Under the pieces are notes generated by a model. It had not been told where the DNA came from. It searched no databases and saw only the letters and a list, made by a program, of their open reading frames with translations. Shown piece after piece: positions 16,981-24,383 of a DNA stretch of 64,000 bases (its first letter is position 1; every line of letters starts with the position of its first letter). This DNA is from Amycolatopsis thermoflava N1165 (lineage in GTDB: Bacteria; Actinomycetota; Actinomycetes; Mycobacteriales; Pseudonocardiaceae), in the NCBI RefSeq assembly GCF_000473265.1, contig NZ_KI421511.1, forward strand, positions 1,353,731 through 1,417,730, written 5' to 3'. Made by a program: the position numbers and the translations under genes.

Positions 16981-17357
16981 CGCGCGATGTAGCGCTCCTT
17001 GACCTCCCGCTCGGCCTCCTCCTTGGCTTCGGCGCGCACCTTGCGGGCGGTGCCGTAGGGGTAGCCGTGCTTGCGGAGCCGATTCTCGACGCTCTCCTCG
17101 GCGTAGACGAGGGAGTAGAAGAACCCGACGATGCCGGCCATGAGCACCAGGCTCAGCCGCAGGGTGAGCGGGCCGGGCAGCAGCAGCCACACCAGCATGA
17201 GCGGCAGGAGCAGCACCGAGGCCCGCGCCGCGTGCCGCCACAGCCAGGTCTTGGCGGTCACGTCGTGCAGGACCCAGGTGCGGTGCTGCTCGGGCAGGCG
17301 GCCGCCGAGGGCGTACCACAGCCACTGGAGGGGATTGGGGCGTCGGCGCTCGGTCAC
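16962..17357 (-). CDS. DUF5313-type membrane protein
   Basis: A 131-residue protein with the N-terminal block RRPNPLQWLWYALGGRLP, typical of the actinobacterial DUF5313 family. Two central membrane helices follow (about residues 45-85), then a long charged helix rich in KAKEEAEREVKE. The function is unknown. GTG 17357 is preferred; a GTG nine bases upstream lies only three bases after a TAGGGT -10-like box. It is divergent from a leaderless MarR gene, so the two share a compact AT-richer control region, and convergent with the alpha/beta hydrolase. Confidence 0.78.
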   Translation of the reverse strand: MTERRRPNPLQWLWYALGGRLPEQHRTWVLHDVTAKTWLWRHAARASVLLLPLMLVWLLLPGPLTLRLSLVLMAGIVGFFYSLVYAEESVENRLRKHGYPYGTARKVRAEAKEEAEREVKERYIARYRSPQ

Positions 17358-17369
17358 GTGCCCCACAGT

Positions 17370-17421
17370 ACCCTAAAAGTTAGTGCATTAATTATCAGTG
17401 CCCTCACGGATGGAGTAGGCT
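17370..17421. promoter_or_regulatory. Divergent promoter region with probable MarR/OhrR operator
   Basis: An unusually AT-rich island in this GC-rich genome. It holds a leftward -10-like TAGGGT (plus bases 17370-17375), the sequence TTAGTGCATTAATTATCA (17380-17397), and a rightward -10 TAGGCT (17416-17421) exactly seven bases before the MarR ATG. The A/T-rich imperfect dyad is a likely site for the MarR protein, overlapping both promoters. Confidence 0.55.
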
Positions 17422-17428
17422 CGGCCAC

Positions 17429-17902
17429 ATGACCGCGATCGACCTGGGCGAGAACCCGCTGGCGCTGGACCGGCAGGTGTGCTTCGCCCTGTCCGTGGCC
17501 TCCCGCAGCGTCATCGGGATCTACCGGCCGCTGCTCAAGCCCTACGGCCTCACCCACCCGCAGTACCTGGTGCTGCTCGCGCTGTGGGACCGCGCGCCCC
17601 GGTCGGTGAAGGATCTGGCCGAGACCCTGCGCCAGGAGCCGGCCACGCTGTCGCCCCTGCTCAAGCGGCTGGAGGCGCTGGGTTACCTGACGCGGGAACG
17701 CAACCGCTCCGACGAGCGGGCGCTGATGGTCGACCTGACGGAGTCCGGCCGGGACCTGCGTGCGGAGGCGGAGAAGATCCCGTACCGGGTGGTGGAGACG
17801 CTCGGCATGGAGGTCGCCGAGCTGGAGCAGTTGCACGCCGCGCTGGCCCGCGTCATCGCCGCGACCGGAAACGCCGGTGCGGAGCGCGACGGGACCGGTT
17901 GA
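17429..17902 (+). CDS. MarR-family regulator, OhrR-like
   Basis: A 157-residue winged-helix dimer. RQVCFALSVASR places a Cys at residue 18, the position of the peroxide-sensing Cys of OhrR. YGLTHPQYLVLLALW, LRQEPATLSPLLKRLEALGYL (recognition helix) and RNRSDERALMVDLT (wing) are classical for the OhrR group. Such regulators release DNA when the Cys is oxidised by organic hydroperoxides. The ATG lies seven bases after TAGGCT with no ribosome site, so the mRNA is probably leaderless. No ohr gene follows; instead there is a decayed alpha/beta-hydrolase relic. A second OhrR-like regulator lies 2.5 kb away. Confidence 0.88.
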   Translation: MTAIDLGENPLALDRQVCFALSVASRSVIGIYRPLLKPYGLTHPQYLVLLALWDRAPRSVKDLAETLRQEPATLSPLLKRLEALGYLTRERNRSDERALMVDLTESGRDLRAEAEKIPYRVVETLGMEVAELEQLHAALARVIAATGNAGAERDGTG

Positions 17903-17960
17903 CGCCGGGATCGCCGGGAGCGCCGGTTTTTCCGGCAGCACTCCCGAAAGGCGTCCTCCT

Positions 17961-18276
17961 ATGCATCCTGTCCTGTTCACCGCGGAGACCTCCGGCGAGG
18001 TGCCCGGTGCGGCGGCCCACCCCGGATCACCGCGGCGATCTTCGGCGGCGCGTTCTTCGCCTGCGACGCGCTGATCGCGGCGGCGCGCCGGGTCACGGCG
18101 CCGGTCCAGTTCCTGCTGCCGTGGGACGACGAGCACGTGAGCCGGGACTCCGCGTTCGCGTGCTCGGCGCCTTCGCCTCGCCGGAGAAGACGTTGCACGC
18201 CAACCCGGGCGACCACCGCACGATCCGCTGGACCGGCGTCGACGACGGGTTCCTGGCGCGGCACCTGCGTCACTGA
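17961..18276 (+). pseudogene. Alpha/beta hydrolase relic (frameshifted and shortened)
   Basis: Starting at ATG 17961, the peptide VLFTAETSGEVPG is followed in a second frame by TAAIFGGAFFACDALIAAAR and PVQFLLPWDDEHV. A third frame gives LGAFASPEKTLHANPGDH and ends at a TGA at 18274-18276. The pieces join into the C-terminal half of a dienelactone-hydrolase-like alpha/beta hydrolase, including the Asp (PWDDE) and His (NPGDH) of a triad. The nucleophile region is missing. At about 18160, restoring one base rejoins the last two frames. Two frameshifts plus a central deletion mean it is no longer functional. It was probably the target of the upstream MarR regulator. Confidence 0.72.
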
Positions 18277-18321
18277 CGCGACCGGCGCCGGCCGGGCGAA
18301 CCCGGCCGGCGCCGATCGTGC

Positions 18322-18777
18322 TCAGCGGGTTTGGGCCTGGAACATCCAGTGCTGCTTCTCCAGGTCGGCGGCGATGCCGATGAGGAGGTCCTGGCTGACC
18401 GGGTCGGGCTCGCCGGTGGCCGCGATCCCGGCGCGCAGGCCGGTGATCGCGGCGGCCAGGATGCCGGTCACGGCCTCGACCGCGGCCCGGTCGGCCAGCG
18501 GTCCGGCTGGCAGGCCGGGCAGCGTGGACTCGGCGGCGACGGTGCTCGCGCGGCCGTCGGGGGAGACCCCGAGCGCGGCGAGGCGCTCGGCGACGCTGTC
18601 GGCGTGCTCGCGGGTGGTGGCGGCCAGCTCGTCCAGGTGCAGGTGGACGGCGCGGAAGTGCGGGCCGGTGACGTTCCAGTGCGCCTGCTTGGCCAGCAGG
18701 CCCAGGTCGATCAGATCGGTCAGCGTCCGCTGGAGTGCGGTGGCGACGGTCTTGGCGGCCACCTCGTCGAGGATCAC
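18322..18777 (-). CDS. dps: Dps-family DNA-protecting ferritin-like protein
   Basis: A 151-residue four-helix protein. KQAHWNVTGPHFRAVHLHLDEL (around residues 28-49) carries the His, Asp and Glu residues of the Dps inter-subunit ferroxidase centre, and HADSVAERLAALG continues the second helix. The C-terminus EKQHWMFQAQTR is typical. Dps dodecamers oxidise iron with hydrogen peroxide and shield DNA in stationary phase or oxidative stress. GTG 18777 follows AAGGAAGGGA. It lies 23 bases after the esterase gene on the same strand, so the two are probably co-transcribed from the promoter facing the second OhrR-like regulator, which fits a peroxide-response role. Confidence 0.88.
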   Translation of the reverse strand: MILDEVAAKTVATALQRTLTDLIDLGLLAKQAHWNVTGPHFRAVHLHLDELAATTREHADSVAERLAALGVSPDGRASTVAAESTLPGLPAGPLADRAAVEAVTGILAAAITGLRAGIAATGEPDPVSQDLLIGIAADLEKQHWMFQAQTR

Positions 18778-18800
18778 TTCGGTCCCTTCCTTCGGGGAAT

Positions 18801-19763
18801 TCAGTCCTGCAGTGCCTTCTTCAGCACCGCGACCGCCTGGTTGATGGCGGCTTCCGCGGCGTTGGTCTCGCGCAGCGCGTTGAGCATCACGAAGTCGTGG
18901 ATGACGCCCTGATAACGCACGGCGGTGACGGGGACGCCGGCCTGGCGCAGCTTGTTCGCGTAGGCCTCGCCCTCGTCGCGGAGCACGTCGGCCTCGGCGG
19001 TGATCACCAGCGCGGGCGGCAGCCCGGCCAGCTCGTCCAGGCTCGCGCGCAGCGGCGAGGCGGTGATCTCGGCGCGCTGCGCCGGGTCGGTGGTGTACTG
19101 GTCCCAGAACCACTTCATGCCCTCCAGGGCGAGGAAGTAGCCGGTGGCGAACTGCCGGTAGGAGCCGGTGTCGAAGTTCGCGTCGGTGACCGGGTAGAAC
19201 AGCACCTGCTGGCGGAAGGTCACGTCGCCGCGCTGCTTGGCGAGGATCGTCACGGCCGCGGCCATGTTCCCGCCGACCGAGTCGCCGGCGATCGCCAGCC
19301 GGTTCGCGTCGAGGCCGTGCTTCGCGCCCTCGGCGACGATCCACCGCGCCGCGGCGTAGCTCTGCTCGAGCGCGACCGGGTAGCGCGCCTCGGGGGAGCG
19401 GTCGTAGTCCGGGAAGACCACGGCCGCGCCGGTGCCGGTGGCGAGCTCGCGGATGAGCCGGTCGTGGGTGTGCGCGTTGCCGAACACCCAGCCCGCGCCG
19501 TGGATGTAGAGGACGACGGGCAGCGTGCCGGTGGCGCCGGCGGGGCGCACGATGCGCAGCTTCACCTGGCCGGTCGGCCCGCCCTCGATGGTGAGGTCCT
19601 CGAGGTCGGCCTCGGGCTTGGCGATCTCCGAGGACTGGACCTCGTCGACGGCCTTGCGGCCCTCCTCCGGCGGGAGCTGGAACAGGTACGGCGGGTTGTC
19701 CGTCGCCTCGGCGAAGGCCTGCGCTGCGGGTTCCAGGGCCAGGTTGTGCGGGTTGGCGGTCAT
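18801..19763 (-). CDS. Alpha/beta hydrolase, HSL-type esterase
   Basis: A 320-residue esterase of the hormone-sensitive-lipase group. YIHGAGWVFGN holds the oxyanion loop (HGAG rather than HGGG), AGDSVGGNMAAAV the nucleophile Ser, DVLRDEGEAY the Asp and HDFVML the His. It is cytoplasmic, with no signal peptide. ATG 19763 follows AGGGAGA. It is the first gene of a two-gene unit with dps and is divergent from an OhrR-like MarR gene across an AT-rich control region, so induction by organic peroxides or related electrophiles is plausible. The natural ester is unknown. Confidence 0.88.
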   Translation of the reverse strand: MTANPHNLALEPAAQAFAEATDNPPYLFQLPPEEGRKAVDEVQSSEIAKPEADLEDLTIEGGPTGQVKLRIVRPAGATGTLPVVLYIHGAGWVFGNAHTHDRLIRELATGTGAAVVFPDYDRSPEARYPVALEQSYAAARWIVAEGAKHGLDANRLAIAGDSVGGNMAAAVTILAKQRGDVTFRQQVLFYPVTDANFDTGSYRQFATGYFLALEGMKWFWDQYTTDPAQRAEITASPLRASLDELAGLPPALVITAEADVLRDEGEAYANKLRQAGVPVTAVRYQGVIHDFVMLNALRETNAAEAAINQAVAVLKKALQD

Positions 19764-19826
19764 CGCTGTCTCCCTGAGGCTTCGGGGACCGGGTCACTCC
19801 CGATCGGTGTATTGCATCAAACCATC

Positions 19827-19836
19827 TTGTGCACAA
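19827..19836. promoter_or_regulatory. Palindrome in the esterase-dps/MarR control region
   Basis: TTGTGCACAA is a perfect 10-bp palindrome followed by CTTAATTGCGTAC in an AT-rich gap between divergent genes. GTGCA and TTAATT words also occur in the control region of the other OhrR-like gene at 17.38 kb. It is a likely MarR/OhrR operator; assignment rests on position and symmetry. Confidence 0.5.
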
Positions 19837-19923
19837 CTTAATTGCGTACTATGGCATGTGTCACCCCTGGATGGCACGCCACCGGCCGATGGGGGATGAT
19901 CGAGTGCTGACCAAGGAGGAGTC

Positions 19924-20382
19924 ATGGCCGAACCGGCCGCACCGCGGCTCGACGATCAGGTCTGCTTCGCGCTGTACGCCGCGTCCCGCGCGGTCACGTC
20001 GCTCTACCGGCCGCTGCTCGACGAGCTGGGCCTGACCTACCCGCAGTACCTGGTGATGCTGGCGCTGTGGGAGCACGGCGAGCTGTCCGTCAAGGACCTC
20101 GGGCAGGCGCTGTCGCTGGACTCGGGCACGCTGTCGCCGCTGCTCAAGAGACTGGAGAAGCTGGAGTTCGTCCGCCGGGAGCGGCGCGCCGACGACGAGC
20201 GCTCGGTGTGCATCCGGCTGACGGACAAGGGCGACGGGCTGCGGTCGAAGGCCGTGCCCCTGCCGGGCGTGATCGGCGACGCGATGGGCCTGCCGCTGGA
20301 CGAGCTGGAGGCGCTGCGGGCGACGTTGCGCGGGCTCACCGAGTCGGTCAACGCCTACCGCGAGTCCCGGCCGGGCGTATAA
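19924..20382 (+). CDS. MarR-family regulator, OhrR-like (second paralogue)
   Basis: A 152-residue winged-helix regulator, clearly paralogous to the protein at 17429. DDQVCFALYAASRAV places a Cys at residue 14, and LGLTYPQYLVMLALWEHGELSVKDLG, GTLSPLLKRLEKLEFVRRER and DDERSVCIRL match the OhrR group. ATG 19924 has an AGGAGG ribosome site four bases away. It probably represses the divergent esterase-dps pair through the AT-rich gap and is relieved on Cys oxidation. Its stop codon TAA lies inside a hairpin repeat that recurs at 60.54 kb. No ohr gene is nearby. Confidence 0.88.
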   Translation: MAEPAAPRLDDQVCFALYAASRAVTSLYRPLLDELGLTYPQYLVMLALWEHGELSVKDLGQALSLDSGTLSPLLKRLEKLEFVRRERRADDERSVCIRLTDKGDGLRSKAVPLPGVIGDAMGLPLDELEALRATLRGLTESVNAYRESRPGV

Positions 20383-20401
20383 CGACCTATACGGCGCGGC
20401 G
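20376..20401. repeat. 26-bp hairpin repeat, copy 1
   Basis: CGTATAACGACCTATACG forms a 6-bp stem with a 6-base loop and is followed by GCGCGGCG. The whole 26 bases recur exactly at 60537-60562, in the same orientation. This copy contains the MarR stop codon. It lacks a T-run, so it is not a standard intrinsic terminator. Confidence 0.8.
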
Positions 20402-20471
20402 CTGGTGCGTGCGGCCGGGCGGCCCGGACCCCTAGTCTGCGGGGAAGGGCCCCCGACCGAGAGGATTCCAC

Positions 20472-22124
20472 GTGCTCGACCTGCTGGTGCGCAACGTCCG
20501 TGCGCTGACCGTGTCCGACGAGCGTCCCCGCGCCCACACCGTGGGCGTGCTGCACGGGCGGATCGTCGGCCTCGACGAGGAGGTCGAGGGCCTGGCCGCC
20601 CGCACCGTGGTGGACGGCGGCGGCGCGGTGCTCACGCCCGGTTTCGCCGACGCGCACAACCACATGGTCTGGTACGGCCTGTCGCTGGCCGAGATCGACC
20701 TGTCCGGCTGCCGCACGCTGGACGAGTTGTACGACACGGTCGCCGCGCGGGCCGCCGAACTGCCGTCCGACGCGTGGGTGATCGGCTCGAAGTACGACGA
20801 CTTCGTGCTGGGCGGGCACCCCGACCGCGCCGCGCTGGACCGCGCCGGCGGCGGGCGCGCGGTGTGGCTCAAGCACCGGTCGGCGCACATGTGCACGGTG
20901 AGCTCCGCGATCCTCGCCCAGGCCGGCGTGCTCGACGGCTCGGCGCGCGTGCCCGAGGGCGGGGTGGTGGCCCGCGACGACGACGGCGCGCCGACCGGGC
21001 TGCTCGCCGAGCAGGCCCAGCAGCTGGTGGACGCGCTGGTCAAGCCCTACCCGGTGGAGGAGCTGGCGGCGGCGATCGAGCGCGCCGGGAAGGTCTACGT
21101 CAGCGAGGGGCTCACCGCGGTCACCGAGGCCGGGATCGGCGGCGGCTGGATCGGCCACAGCCCGGCCGAGGCGACGGCCTACCACCTGGCACGCGAACGC
21201 GGAAAGCTGCCGCTGCGGGTGGAGCTGATGCCGGCCAGCGAGGTGCTGCACCCGCTCGGCGGCAACCCGGCCGACACCGGCACGATCGGCGTGGACCTGG
21301 GGTTGCGCAGCGGGTTCGGCGACGAGTTCCTGCGGCTGGGGCCGATGAAGATCTTCACCGACGGCGCGCTGAGCAGCCGGACCGCCGCTCTGACGGAGCC
21401 GTTCTGTTCGCACGGCGGGCTCGGCGTGCTGCAGGACGATCCGAAGGTGCTGCGGGACACCATCGTCGCCGCGCACCGCAGCGGGTGGCGGGTGGCGGCG
21501 CACGCGATCGGCGACCGCGCCATCGACCTGACGCTGGACGCGTTCGAGGAGGCCCAGCGGGTCCTGCCGCGCCCGGACGTGCGGCACCGCATCGAGCACG
21601 CCGCGATGGTGCGGCCGGACCAGCTGCCGCGGCTGGTCGCGCTCGGGGTGGTGCCGGTGCCGCAGGCCCGGTTCCTGTACGAGATCGGCGACACGATGGC
21701 CGAGGCGCTGGGCGAGGCGCGGGTGCCGTGGCTGTACCGGCAGAAGTCCTTCGTGGACGCCGGGCTGCGGGTGCCGGGCAGCTCCGACCGGCCGTGCGTC
21801 GGCGTCGGCGCGCCGCTGGCCGGTCTGCGGTCGATGATCGAGCGGACGACCAGCGCCGGGGCGGTGCTGAGCCCGGACGAGCGGGTCGGCGCGGAGGAGG
21901 CGCTGCGGGCCTACACCGCGCACCCGGCGTGGGCTTCGCACCAGGAACACGAACGCGGCCGGCTCGCCCCGGGCCTGCGGGCGGATATGGTGCTGCTCGA
22001 CGACGACCCCACCGCGGTGCCGAGCGAGCGGATCAGCGAGATCGGCGTGCTGGCGACGTTCGTCGGTGGCCGCTGCGTGCACGGCGCGGAAGGGCTGCGC
22101 GCCCACGGGCCGGCGCCGGTCTGA
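20472..22124 (+). CDS. YtcJ-type metal-dependent amidohydrolase
   Basis: A 550-residue amidohydrolase-3 family enzyme. An N-terminal beta-sandwich piece leads into GFADAHNHMVWYG, the first metal-binding His pair. HAIGDRAIDLTLDAFEEA and HRIEHAAMV give further His ligands and SSDRPCVG the late catalytic Asp. C-terminal strands RADMVLLDDDP complete the sandwich. The family hydrolyses C-N bonds in varied small amides or cyclic compounds; the substrate is unknown. GTG 20472 follows GAGAGGATT. The last ~150 bases are tandemly duplicated immediately downstream, leaving a 3'-fragment copy out of frame. Convergent with the DUF1015 gene. Confidence 0.87.
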   Translation: MLDLLVRNVRALTVSDERPRAHTVGVLHGRIVGLDEEVEGLAARTVVDGGGAVLTPGFADAHNHMVWYGLSLAEIDLSGCRTLDELYDTVAARAAELPSDAWVIGSKYDDFVLGGHPDRAALDRAGGGRAVWLKHRSAHMCTVSSAILAQAGVLDGSARVPEGGVVARDDDGAPTGLLAEQAQQLVDALVKPYPVEELAAAIERAGKVYVSEGLTAVTEAGIGGGWIGHSPAEATAYHLARERGKLPLRVELMPASEVLHPLGGNPADTGTIGVDLGLRSGFGDEFLRLGPMKIFTDGALSSRTAALTEPFCSHGGLGVLQDDPKVLRDTIVAAHRSGWRVAAHAIGDRAIDLTLDAFEEAQRVLPRPDVRHRIEHAAMVRPDQLPRLVALGVVPVPQARFLYEIGDTMAEALGEARVPWLYRQKSFVDAGLRVPGSSDRPCVGVGAPLAGLRSMIERTTSAGAVLSPDERVGAEEALRAYTAHPAWASHQEHERGRLAPGLRADMVLLDDDPTAVPSERISEIGVLATFVGGRCVHGAEGLRAHGPAPV

Positions 22125-22377
22125 CTCACGCCTAAAGGGCGGCGAGCAGCAGCCCGCTGCGTGGCTTCGGGGTGGGTCTGCATGCGGACGTGGTGCGGTT
22201 CGACGACGACCCGACCACGGTGCCGGGCGAGCGGATCAGCGAGATCGGTGTGCTGGCGACGTTCGTCGGTGGCCGCTGCGTGCACGGCGCGGAAGGGCTG
22301 CGCGCCCACGGGCCGGCGCCGGTCTGAGTCACGCCTCCAGGGCGGCGAGCAGCAGCCCGCTGCGTGGCTTCGGGGTG
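21972..22377. repeat. Tandem segmental duplication, period 203 bp
   Basis: Copy 1 (21972-22174) spans the 3' end of the amidohydrolase gene and a copy of the 3' end of the convergent DUF1015 gene. Copy 2 (22175-22377) repeats both and contains the real DUF1015 end. From about 22028 the copies are nearly identical; the first ~55 bases of each differ more, with amino-acid changes in the amidohydrolase reading (RADMVLLDDDP against HADVVRFDDDP). The period is not a multiple of three. Bases 22125-22328 are therefore a relic, not a gene. Confidence 0.9.
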
Positions 22378-23444
22378 AAGTATGTGCTCTTGCGCGGCAT
22401 GCGGCGGCCCTGCGCGTGCGCGGCGAGCACTTCGGACAGCGGGACGGGCGCCAAGCGCAACACGGCGTCCGTCCCCGGTCCGGGGGAGTGCCCCTCGGGC
22501 AGCGCGTGCACGTGCGGGCCCTCCGGGTCGAGGCCGAGTGCCCTGTCCAGCAACAGGTTCTCCACCACGGCGTGGTCCGGTCCATCACCGGGTAGTGCCA
22601 CCAGCAGCTCGCCGCCGCGCGCGGAAACGGCTACCGAGCCGGGCTCAATGGCGTCCACTTCGGACACTTCGCGCACCGTCAGCCCGGCGGCGCGCCAGGC
22701 GGCGGCCAGTTCGCGCGCGCCGAGGCCGGTGCCGCTGATCGTGCGGTGGATCGCGCCGATGCGCAGGTCCGGCCCCGCGGTCACCAGCGCCAGCAGCGGC
22801 GTGCCCGCCTCGGCCGCGGCGGCGACGCGGTGGTTGCCGTCGGCCACCAGCAGGGGAGCGGCGCGCACCGCGGCGAGCAACCGGTCCTGCTCGTGGCCGG
22901 GACCGGTGAGCCACAACCGGTGCGAGCGGCCCGCGCCGTCGGTCAGGTCCACCGCGGGATCACCGCGCATCGCCGCCAGCGCGGCGCGCGTGAGCCCGTC
23001 GCCGGTGACCGGCACCAGCATCGCCGCGCTCGTCGCGCATCCGAGCGTCCGCAGCGCCGCCGCGCGTTCGGCGACGACACCGGCGTAGACCTCCTCGCTG
23101 TGCCGGATCCGCGCGCCGACCGCCGTCGGATCGACCAGGCACAGCACCCCCGCCGCGGTCCCGTCGCGCCCGGCGATCCGGTACGGCGCCACCACCTCGC
23201 GCACGCGCCGGTAGTCCCGTTCCCGCAACCGGTCCAGCATCGCGCGCGCCGCGGGCAGCGCTTCCCGCAGCGACGCCGCACCCGGCCGCCGGTGCGGGTG
23301 CTGCACCGCCAGCAGCGAATCACCCGGCGCCGCGGCCAGAGCCGCGGCGATCTCGTCGGCGTCGGCGAACTCGTCCACGTCCGGCCCGGTCACCGGCCCG
23401 CCGGGAACCCAGCCGGTGCCGATCGCGCGCGCCCATTCCGCCAT
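22329..23444 (-). CDS. DUF1015 family protein (SerK-like)
   Basis: A 371-residue soluble protein. The conserved VADGNHRVAAA (about residue 190) matches the DGxHR motif of the DUF1015 family, whose archaeal relatives include free-serine kinase SerK and which is distantly ParB-like. The C-terminus (MPRKSTYFTPKPRSGLLL) is the family's hallmark closing block. An N-terminal Gly/Pro-rich segment and HSEEVYAGVV also fit. Typical members are somewhat longer (about 410-450 residues). ATG 23444 lies 23 bases after the hydrolase stop, so the two genes are probably one unit. Its 3' end has been copied into the tandem duplication next to the amidohydrolase gene. A small-molecule kinase role is possible but unproven. 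Confidence 0.8.
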   Translation of the reverse strand: MAEWARAIGTGWVPGGPVTGPDVDEFADADEIAAALAAAPGDSLLAVQHPHRRPGAASLREALPAARAMLDRLRERDYRRVREVVAPYRIAGRDGTAAGVLCLVDPTAVGARIRHSEEVYAGVVAERAAALRTLGCATSAAMLVPVTGDGLTRAALAAMRGDPAVDLTDGAGRSHRLWLTGPGHEQDRLLAAVRAAPLLVADGNHRVAAAAEAGTPLLALVTAGPDLRIGAIHRTISGTGLGARELAAAWRAAGLTVREVSEVDAIEPGSVAVSARGGELLVALPGDGPDHAVVENLLLDRALGLDPEGPHVHALPEGHSPGPGTDAVLRLAPVPLSEVLAAHAQGRRMPRKSTYFTPKPRSGLLLAALEA

Positions 23445-23467
23445 ACCCCGATCCTGCCGGACCGGGC

Positions 23468-24286
23468 TCAGCTCGCCTGCGACAGCTCCCCGGCATGCTC
23501 GGCGGTCTGCTCGCGGGCCTCGTCCCGCGCCCAGCGGGCCAGGCGCGGCGCCGCGGCCACGTAGAAGTCCGGGTCCAGCCCCATGCCGGTGTGCGTGCTG
23601 CGGATCTCGACGCACTCGGCGTACGGGTCCAGGCACAGCTGCCACGGCGCGATCGCGTCTTCGCGCGAGTACACCGCCAGCGCGGGCACCTCCGGCGGCA
23701 GGGGCGCGGCCAGCGCCTTGGCGTTCTCGTCGTAGCACGGCCCGGTGAAGCAGTCCAGGTCCATCAGGCCAGGAATGCCCAAAGTGGACAGACGGGCGAG
23801 GACGCGGGCGACCCGCACCACCTTCGGGTGCGCGCCGAGCGGATCGAGCACCGGGCTGCCGAGCATCACCAGTCCGCGCACCAGATCCGGGCGGCGGATC
23901 GCGGCCAGCCGCGCCAGCCAGCCACCGCGGCTCTGCCCGATGATCACCACGCGGCCGCCGGTCTCCTCGGCGTGCTGCTCCAGCCGGGCCTCGATGCGGT
24001 CGACCAGTTCGGTGGTGCACCCGACGTTGAAGCCGATCCGGGACCCGGCGGGCCGGTACCCGCGCGCCTTCAGCCACGCGCTCGCCAGGGTCATGCTGCG
24101 ATCGCCGAACCCGAAACCGGGCACCAGCAGCACACCCAGCCCGGCGCCCTCCTCCGGGTCCGCGGGCCGCCAGATCGGATGACGCAGTAGTCGCGGGATG
24201 TCCAGCAGAGCCAGCAACAAGTGCTCGCGCGCGGCGGTGCGGATCGTTTCGCCCGCTTCGCGCGCGGGCTGGAGCAGCGTCATCAT
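23468..24286 (-). CDS. Alpha/beta hydrolase
   Basis: A 272-residue hydrolase. GVLLVPGFGFGD is the oxyanion strand, VVIIGQSRGGWLAR the nucleophile elbow (Ser in GQSRG) and SREDAIAPW the acid region; THTGMGLDPDFY supplies the likely His. No signal peptide is visible, though an amphipathic N-terminus (AREHLLLALLDIPRLL) could bind membrane. ATG 24286 is chosen because GAGGAGG lies six bases upstream; upstream in-frame codons have no such site. It is followed by the DUF1015 gene. An AraC regulator lies directly upstream on the same strand (97-base gap). Confidence 0.84.
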   Translation of the reverse strand: MMTLLQPAREAGETIRTAAREHLLLALLDIPRLLRHPIWRPADPEEGAGLGVLLVPGFGFGDRSMTLASAWLKARGYRPAGSRIGFNVGCTTELVDRIEARLEQHAEETGGRVVIIGQSRGGWLARLAAIRRPDLVRGLVMLGSPVLDPLGAHPKVVRVARVLARLSTLGIPGLMDLDCFTGPCYDENAKALAAPLPPEVPALAVYSREDAIAPWQLCLDPYAECVEIRSTHTGMGLDPDFYVAAAPRLARWARDEAREQTAEHAGELSQAS

Positions 24287-24383
24287 GTGCGGCCTCCTCG
24301 CAACTGAAGAGGCCATTGATCTACCCAGGATCCGCGTGGTTGACACCTGGAGCCTTATCCCACCGTCGAAAGGGGACGCGAAG

